Assembly (NCBI RefSeq): GCF_000321225.1
Contig: NW_004450483.1
Location: forward strand, 1,991,127-2,055,126
Source: Odobenus rosmarus divergens
Taxonomy: Eukaryota; Chordata; Mammalia; Carnivora; Odobenidae
Length of the DNA: 64,000 bases
Direction of reading: 5' to 3'
Shown here: piece by piece, positions 57,257-64,000 of the stretch
Position numbering within the stretch: position 1 is the first letter of the stretch
How the letters are laid out: every line of letters begins with the position of its first letter
The notes under the pieces: model-generated
Told to the model about the DNA's origin: nothing
The model's database searches: none
What the model saw: only the letters and a program-made list of their open reading frames with translations
Program-made: the position numbers and the translations under genes

Positions 57257-57432
57257 AAAAAATATTTTATTTATGAGAGAGAGAGAGAATTCAAGCAGAG
57301 GGAGGGGCAGAGAGAGAATGAGGGAGAAGCAGACTTCCTGCTGAGCAGGGAGCCCAACGTGGGGCTTGATCCCAGGAGTCTGGGATCACGACCTGGGCCG
57401 AAGGCAGATACTTAGCCACCCAGGCACCCCAA
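57257..57432 (-). mobile_element. Can-SINE nested in Tigger1
   Basis: An older minus copy whose head is shortened: CTTAGCCACCCAGGCACCCC lacks part of the usual ACTGA segment. Possible flanking words are AAATATTTT and AAGATATTTT. Confidence 0.9.
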
Positions 57433-57808
57433 GATATTTTTTTTTTTAGAAATAATGTTACCGTACACTTAATAAATCACAGCATAGTGTAAACATAATT
57501 TTAATATGCACTAGGAAACCAAAAAATTCATTTGATTTGCTTTATTGCAATATTTGCTTTACTGTGGTGGTCTGGAATGGAACCCACAATATCTCTGAGG
57601 TATGCCTGCAAAAATTCCGTAGACAAAGGCTAGTCATTTCAAAAGATGGCTGAAAATATGCAAAAAAAAAATGCACATCAATCCATACCTTGTACTGTAG
57701 GCAAAAATTAACTCAAAATGGATCAAAGATCTCTGCAGAACCTAACACAAAAATTCTTAAAGAAAGCATAGGAGAAATCTTTGGTGGCCTTAGGTTGGGC
57801 AAATATTT

Positions 57809-58004
57809 TTTTTTTTTTAAGATTTTATTTATTTATTTGACAGAGAGAGACACAGAGAGAGAGGGAACACAAGCAGGGGGAGTGGGAGAGGGAGAAGCAG
57901 GCTTCCCACTGAGCAGGGAGCCCGATGTGGGGCTCGAGCCCAGGACCCTGGGATCATGACCTGAGCCAAAGGCAGCCACAACAACTGAGCCACCCAGGCG
58001 CCCC
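57809..58004 (-). mobile_element. Can-SINE nested in L1
   Basis: Perfect target duplication TGGGCAAATATTT (57796-57808 and 58005-58017). Confidence 0.97.
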
Positions 58005-59027
58005 TGGGCAAATATTTCTTAGAAAAACCACCATAAGCATGACTTTTAAAAGAATAAATTGATATTTTCTAATTCATCAAAATTAAAACACCTGCTTTTC
58101 AAAAGACACTGTTAAGAGAATGAAAAGACTAACTGGAGAGTGGGAGCATATATCAGATAAAGGAGTTGTATCCAGAATATATAAAGAACTCTCAGAACTC
58201 AGTATTAAGAAAACAAAACAACCTAATTGAAAGACAAACAAAAGATTTAAAGAGATACTTTATCAAAGAAGATACGCATATTGCAAATAACCACACAAAA
58301 AGATGCTCAACATTAGACGTTAGGCCTGTGCAAATTAAAACCATAACACAATTTCACTACATATTCATCAGGACAGACACAAAACAACAGAACACCAACT
58401 GCTGCCAAAGACAAGAGAAAAATGGATCTCTCATTCATTATATAGTGTTACAACAACATTGGAAAATAGTTTGGCACTTTCTTACAAATTTGAACCTACT
58501 CCACCTCTATGAGTATCCAGGCAAATGCAAATGTCCATACAAAGACTTGTATTTGTTATAGCTAACCACTGGAAACAAAATAAATGTCTATTAATAGGTA
58601 AATGGATTTATTCACATGTGGTACATGTTTATTCACCTGTGGTATATTAATAAAGTGGAATACTAGTACATAATAAAATATAAGTACTGATGTACACAAC
58701 AATATGGACACGTTTCAAAATAATTATGCTCAAAGAAGCTAGGTCAAAAAAAGAGTATATATTACATGATTCCATCCATATAAAATTCTAAAAACCACAA
58801 AGTAATCTTTGGTGGCAGACAGCAGAGCAGCAGTTGCCTAGGGTCCAGCAGTACGGTGGAAGGGATTACACTAGGGCACAAGGAAACTTGGGAGTAATGA
58901 GTATGTTCATTATACTGAGTGTGGTTTTACGGATGTATAAATATGTCAAAACTGATCAAATACTATACTTTAAATATATATACAGTTTGATATACACTAT
59001 TTTACTTCAATAAAACTGCTAAAAACA

Positions 59028-59227
59028 GGGGGGCGCCTGGGTGGCTCAGTTGGTTAAGCGACTGCCTTCGGCTCAGGTCATGATCCTGGAGTCCCAGGAT
59101 CGAGTCCCGCATCGGGCTCCCTGCTCAGCAGGGAGTCTGCTTCTCCCTCTGACCCTCTTCCCTCTCGTGCTCTCTGTCTCTCATTCTCTCTCTCTCTCAA
59201 ATAAATAAAATCTTAAAAAAAAAAAAA
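59028..59227 (+). mobile_element. Can-SINE at the L1 3' end
   Basis: Perfect target duplication AAAACTGCTAAAAACA (59012-59027 and 59228-59243), inserted at the tail of the L1. Confidence 0.97.
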
Positions 59228-59243
59228 AAAACTGCTAAAAACA

Positions 59244-59524
59244 TACAGTCAAACCACTGAAGAGGCAAAATATGTAGAGAATTTTGACATTCTGATTCAT
59301 AATCTCCTGGTTATATAACAAAATTTAATTTAACAATGCATATCTGGACCAATTTTCTTCATCATGTTAACGTGGCTGATTTCTTCTAATAGTGGCAAAT
59401 GCTGATAATACAAATTACAATTTTTAATATTCAGTTTGAACCTTAGATGTCACAACAATTCAGATACAGAGATTGTTCTATACACTACAACCTTAAAACC
59501 TGTTATTAAGAAAATAAAGATGAC
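59244..59524. other. Unique intron sequence
   Basis: AT-rich sequence; nothing recognised. Confidence 0.4.
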
Positions 59525-59716
59525 GGAGCACCTGGGTGGCTCAGTTGGTTAAGTGTCTGCCTTTGGCTCAGGTCATAATCCCAGAGTCCTGGGATCAAGC
59601 CCTACATTGGGCTCCCTGCTCAGCAGGAAGCCTGCTTCTCCCTCTCCCTCTCCCTCTGCCACTCCCCCCGCTTATGCTCTCTCTCTCTCTCTCTCAAATA
59701 AATAAATCTTTAAAGA
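59525..59716 (+). mobile_element. Can-SINE, full length
   Basis: Head GGAGCACCTGGGTGGCTCAG, a long CTCC-rich run and an AAATAAATCTTTAAAG tail. Probable target duplication AGAAAATAAAGATGAC versus AGAAAAGAAAGATATC. Confidence 0.93.
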
Positions 59717-59734
59717 AGAAAAGAAAGATATCAC

Positions 59735-60485
59735 TAGATGTTTATTCTCTTTAACCTATTTCTGCCTCATTTCCTTTATCTACAAAAATGTCAAAGTAAT
59801 AGCACTCACCTCAAATGGTTATTTTAGGGACCATGATAAAACACAGGTGGTACACTCTAAGCTGAAATACAAAATGACTAGCCTTCAAGTGGTTAATTTA
59901 CTCCCAAAGAATAATTTATATAATTATATTAAATGGTTCTACAAAGGATAGCCCAAATATAAAGGAAACAACTTTTTGTTTTCAATTCAGAAATTCTGTG
60001 AAATAAAAAGGCACAGCTTAAAACTAGATCTCAATTTTCATAAACATAAATCAAACCTTCTACGAATGTCATAATTTATGCTTGCAGGAACAAAATGTCA
60101 CTGAAAATAAATTTCTATGATCAAAGCAACAAAGGGAAAACGGGAGGGAAAATTAACTTGGAAACTAGTCCATGGTTCTTAAAGTATCAGTTTCTAGAAA
60201 ACATGAACATATTTCATGTTAGTATTTCATAAACTTTACTTATATTGGCCCTGGTTACACTATTTGCTACATAAAAATGTTCATCCAATTAAGAAAGCAG
60301 TGAATTGCATTCACACTCACATTAAGTATAAACCAGACCATGGAAAAATCTTGGGTATCAATTAACTGAAAGTAATTAAATTTAACTACCTTTTGTTGGA
60401 TTCAAATTTCTGTATTTCCACCCAACTGATGTTTTCAAATGGTTAACTATCTTTTAAAAGTAACCTTCTAATTAAAAAAAAGAAA
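59735..60485. other. Unique intron sequence
   Basis: About 750 bp without recognised repeats. Confidence 0.45.
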
Positions 60486-60569
60486 AAAAATGGAGGAAGC
60501 ACTTCCAGAATGGCAGAGTAAAGACCTCTGAAAATCCACTCCTTCACAAAAGCAGAAAGAATACTGGCA

Positions 60570-60708
60570 AACTCTTGGTTTCAGCTCAGGTCATGAAATG
60601 GAGCCCCATGTTGGGCTCCACGCTCAGCATGAGGTCTACTTAAGACTCTCTCTCCCTCTGTCCCTCCCCCACTCTCACACTCTCTCTCTCAAATAAATCT
60701 TTTAAAAT
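60570..60708 (+). mobile_element. Can-SINE, 5'-truncated, in L1
   Basis: It lacks the first ~35 bp of the head and starts near ACTCTTGGTTTCAGCTCAGG. CT-rich part and AAATAAATCTTTT tail are present. Confidence 0.85.
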
Positions 60709-60800
60709 TTAGAATTAGATTTAAAATTAAATCGAGCTAATTTAATTTAATTTAATTAAAATTAAATTTTAAATTTTAAATTTAAAATTAGAATTCTGTA
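60709..60800. repeat. AT-only palindromic low-complexity run
   Basis: About 90 bp of TTTAA/AATTA units after the SINE tail (TAATTTAATTTAATTTAATT then AAATTTTAAATTTTAAATTT). It is rich in overlapping inverted repeats and so prone to form hairpins or cruciforms. Confidence 0.9.
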
Positions 60801-62252
60801 GTTAAAAGTAAAATAATTGAAATAAAAAATTCAATGAAAGAGCTCAACAGAAGACTTGAGCTAATACAAAAAAGAATTAGTGAACTTGAAAATAAGTCAG
60901 TTGAGAATATCCAGTTTGAGGACCAGAAGGAATAAAGAATGAAGAAAAATAAAGAGCCTGAAACCTGAGAGAGACACCATCAAGTATACCAACATATTCA
61001 TAATGGAAGTCTCAGACAGAAACAGTCAACTAAAAAGGGGGCAGAGAATATATTTGAAGAAATAATGGCAGATAAATCCCCAAACTTGATGTTTAAAATT
61101 TAATCTACACATCAGAAAAACCAAATGACTTTCAAAAAAGATAAACTCAACCAGATCCTAGACACATCACAGTCAAACTATTAAAGCACAAAGAAAAAGA
61201 AAATCTTGAAAGTAGCAAGAGAAAAGTGATTCATCACCTACAAGTGATCTTTAGTAACATTAACAGATAATATCTAATCAGGAAACAGGTAGGTCAGAGG
61301 GCAGTAAATGACACATTCAAAATACTAATAGAAAAAGACTATCAACAAGATTTCAATACGTGGCAAAACAATACTTCAAAAATTAAGAATTAAAGATTAT
61401 TCCAAAGAAACAGAAACTCAAAGAATTTGTAACCAGATCTGTCCTAGACAAAAACACTAAAAGATGAAATGAAAGAACATTTAGAGAGTAACCAAAATCC
61501 ACAGGAAGAAATGAAAACCACCAGTAAGGGTAACTACATAGCTAAACATAACACAAAAAATGTTTTGTATTTTTAACTTTTTTCTCCTGATTTAACAGAC
61601 AACTGCATAAAGCAATACTTAAAGTGTGTTGATGAGATTATACTCTTTAAAGATGTGATCTGAATGACAATACTACAAAAAAAGAAGGGAAGGTAAGCTA
61701 TATAGGAGCAAAATTCCTATATACTATTTAAATTAAGCTGCTATTATCCCCAACTAAATGGTTTTAAGTAAATCCCCAGGGAAACCACTAAGAAAGAAAC
61801 TCGAGATAATATAGTAAAACAAACAACAAAATTAAAACGACAGGTTAGAAAATAATCTACTCCAAAGAAGGCTATAATAAGGAATAGGGGGAGAAAGGGA
61901 CAAAAGACTAAGAAAACTAGTAAAACAGCACTACCCTATCAATAACATTAAATGTAAATGAAATAAACACTCAAATCAAAAGGCAAAGATTCACACAATA
62001 GATCTTTTGTTAAGCCCTGCTCCAAAAGACACAGTTCAGATTCAAAGACACAAACTAAATGTAAAAGTATGTAAAAAGATATACCAGACAAACAGTAACC
62101 ACAACAGAGCTCATGTAACTGTACTAATATAAGACTGGTTGAAACTAATAAACAAATTTAACAAAGTTGCAGGATACAAACTCAACCTGCAAAAATCAAT
62201 TGGGTTTCTATACCTTGACAATGAATGATCCAAAAAGGAAATGAAGAAAACA

Positions 62253-62450
62253 GGGGTGCCTGGGTGGCTCAGTAGGTTGGGCGGCTGCCTTTGGCTCAGG
62301 TCATGATCCCGGAGTCCCAGGATCGAGCCCCGCATCCTGCTCCTGCTCAGTGGGGAGTCTGCTTGTCCCTCTGCCCCTCACCCCGCTTGTGAGCTCTCCC
62401 CCCCTCTCTCTCTCAAATAAATAAATAAAATCTTGAAAAAAAAAAAAAGA
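62253..62450 (+). mobile_element. Can-SINE nested in L1 (first of a pair)
   Basis: Head GGGTGCCTGGGTGGCTCAG. AAATGAAGAAAACA precedes it, and AAATGAAAACA follows the second SINE, so the pair shares one outer target duplication. Confidence 0.93.
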
Positions 62451-62454
62451 GTAG

Positions 62455-62620
62455 GGGTGCCTGGGTGGCTCAGTCGTTAGGCTTAGGGTCCTGGGATCGA
62501 GCCCCACATCAGGCTCCCTGCTCGGCGGGAAGCCTGCTTCTCCCTCTCCCACTCCCCTTGCTTGTGTTCCCTCTCTCGCTGTGTCTCTCTGTCAAATAAA
62601 TGAATAAAAACTTAAAAAAA
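62455..62620 (+). mobile_element. Can-SINE with internal deletion (second of a pair)
   Basis: It starts right after the A tail of the previous SINE. It lacks about 35 bp between the A-box and B-box regions: GGCTCAGTCGTTAGG jumps to CTTAGGGTCCTGGGATCGAG. Confidence 0.93.
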
Positions 62621-64000
62621 ATAATTAAACTAAATTAAAAAGTAAATGAAAACAAATCTTAGTACAATAACATCAAAATTAATAAAATACTTAGAAATAA
62701 ATTAGACTAAGGAGGCAAAAGACTTGTATACTGAAAATGACAAAACACTGAGGCAAAGAAATTAAAGAAGATACAGATGGAAATCTTCTGTTCATGGACT
62801 AGAAGACAATACTACTAAGATGTCAAAACTACCCAAAGCAATCTACAGATTTAATGTAAAATTATCAAGACACCATTGGCATCTTTTATAGAAACAGAAA
62901 AATCCATCCTAAAACTCATATGGAATCTCTCTCTTCTTGGAAAGAAGAACAAAGTTAGAGATGTCATATTTCCTCAATTCAAAACTTATTACAAAGCTAC
63001 AGTAACCAAACAATTAGTACTGACATAAAGACCAAGGGAATAGAATGGAGAGCCCCCCAAAAAAACCCCTGCATACATGTTCATGATTTTCTATAAGGGT
63101 GCCAAGACCATTCAGTGTGGAAAGAACAGTCTTTTCCCAAACAATGATGGGAAAAATGGATATCCACATGCAAAGCTAGGAAACTGGGCCAATCAGCACA
63201 TTAAAAGTTGCTCAATATCACTGTTAAGGGAACTGCATATTAAATTCACAATGAGATACCACATCACATCCATTACGATGTCAAAAACAAACGAAAGAAA
63301 CCCCAGAAAACAACTAGGATGGGGAGATCCTGGAAGCCTTGAAAAGAAGAACAAACTTAGAGGGGTCACACTTCCTCAATTCAAAACTTACTACAAAGCT
63401 ACAGTAATCAAAACAATGTACTGTTGGTGGAGAGTAAAATGGTGTGCTGCTATGGAAAACAGTATGTGGTTCCTCAAAAAACTAAAAATAGAATGATCAC
63501 ATGATCTGATAATTCCACTTCTGGGTATATAACCAAAAGAATGGAAAACTAGGTCTTGAAGAGATATTTATACCCCCCCCAAGTTCACAACAGCTTTATT
63601 CGCGATAGCCAAAAGGTGGAAGGAAACAAGACAAGTGTCCATTAGTGGATGAATGGGTAAATAATGATATAACCATACAATGGAATATTATTTAGTGTTA
63701 AAAAGGAAATTCTGACACATGCTACCTTGTGGGTGAACCTTGAAGACTTCATGCGAAGTGAAATAAGCCAGTCATAAACTAGCAAACACTGGTTGATTCC
63801 ACTTAATAAGGTAACTACAGTAGTCAAATTCATAGACAGAAAGTAGAATGGTGGTTTCCAAGGACTAGTAGGAGGGAATGAAGTATAGTAAAATATAATA
63901 TTTCTAATTTCTAATATTAGTTTTCAGCACCAGTAATTTTTTTACTTATCATCACATATGCTGGGCTTTAAAACTAGACATGCAGAAAACACACACCATC

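Larger units (their letters stand above)
56764..57608 (+). mobile_element. Tigger1, internally deleted, inside L1
   Basis: The left terminus is CAGGCACACATCATTTTATT and the right terminus is CTCTGAGGTATGCCTG. TA precedes the left end (56762-56763), and CA, probably a mutated TA, follows the right end. The transposase region is deleted; the junction shows a repeated AGTAATTACAACTC. Two SINEs later inserted into it. Confidence 0.9.
55484..59027 (+). mobile_element. Old L1 ORF2 and 3' UTR, multiply interrupted
   Basis: ORF2 reads through ATCAGCTCTCATCACTGCTA, CAATATTTGCAGATGTCATA, ATATGGACAACTAAATTTTG, GGAGTTGTATCCAGAATATA and TGTCCATACAAAGACTTGTA to a 3' UTR ending near 59027. Four SINEs and a Tigger1 interrupt it. 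Once these are removed it is one copy of about 2.1 kb. Confidence 0.83.
46278..64000 (-). other. PTPN4: PTPN4 intron 1 (partial, 3' part)
   Basis: Everything above the exon 2 acceptor runs to the window edge without another recognisable exon or a CpG-rich promoter. In human PTPN4 the first exon is non-coding, so this is most simply intron 1. It is dominated by L1 segments, an MLT1 LTR and many SINEs. Confidence 0.85.
60486..64000 (+). mobile_element. L1: 5' region, ORF1 and ORF2 parts, running to the window edge
   Basis: It begins CACTTCCAGAATGGCAGAGT, typical of an L1 5' end. ORF1-type sequence follows (CACCATCAAGTATACCAACA; AATAATGGCAGATAAATCCC). Then come ORF2 RT to C-terminal parts (CATGGACTAGAAGACAATAC; GTGCCAAGACCATTCAGTGT; AATGGAATATTATTTAGTGT). 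A stretch at 63340-63420 repeats sequence from 62940-63010, so the ORF2 order is scrambled. Coding capacity is lost. Confidence 0.8.

Noticed and set aside
63077..63496. 139-residue open frame as a possible gene
   Set aside because: It is a chimeric remnant of L1 ORF2 (GAKTIQCGKNSLF and LPQFKTYYKAT are L1 reverse transcriptase-region phrases), with no own start context or splice sites.
1..64000. A bacterial or viral accessory system
   Set aside because: Repeat content, spliced exons and base composition show mammalian nuclear DNA. The ERV-derived parts are LTRs only, with no viral genes.

Overview
The window is nuclear DNA of a carnivoran mammal. It is packed with tRNA-Lys-derived Can-SINEs (about 56 full or partial copies), L1 LINE fragments with the carnivoran L1 3' end, and older mammalian repeats (MIR, L2, MER20, Tigger, MaLR-type LTRs). 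The SINE subfamilies have the head GCGCCTGGGTGGCTCAG and a CT-rich 3' part ending in TCTGTCAAATAAATAAAATC. These suggest a non-canid caniform (bear, seal or mustelid lineage) rather than dog or cat. That species call is an inference from remembered SINE subfamilies.

Only one functional gene can be supported: PTPN4, a cytoplasmic FERM-PDZ protein tyrosine phosphatase, on the minus strand. Its start-codon exon (exon 2 by the human model) is at 46123-46277, with the ATG at 46260-46258. The next exon is at 1141-1248. Both have canonical splice sites, join in phase 0, and encode residues 1-82 of the protein. Intron 2 lies between them (1249-46122, 44.9 kb). Positions 46278-64000 are part of intron 1, and 1-1140 is the start of intron 3.

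Layout from low to high coordinate. 0-5 kb: exon 3, several SINEs and an antisense L1. 5-20 kb: a Tigger-type DNA transposon remnant, then a long L1 mosaic (about 5.9-20.3 kb) broken up by SINEs, with a MIR at 10 kb. 20-28 kb: MER20, MIR, and an L1 carrying both 5' and ORF2 parts. 28-34.5 kb: LTR-like repeats, a Tigger1 transposase relic, a class I ERV-like solo LTR inside an older MaLR-like LTR, and an NME2 (nucleoside diphosphate kinase B) processed pseudogene. 35-46 kb: mostly unique intron, an L1/HAL1-type ORF1 region, and a three-deep nested SINE stack. 47-54 kb: an L1 5' end with a short younger L1 inserted, an MLT1 LTR, and a clean 876-bp 5'-truncated L1 with a 17-bp target duplication. 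55-64 kb: an L1 interrupted by a deleted Tigger1 that itself holds two SINEs, then another L1 with an internal segment out of order.

Open reading frames in the window outside the two exons come from repeats, the pseudogene or chance. No CRISPR array, operon, tRNA gene or other RNA gene was found. I found no undescribed biological system. The points worth a second look concern repeat nesting, chimeric retroposition, palindromes, and inverted SINE pairs within the PTPN4 pre-mRNA.
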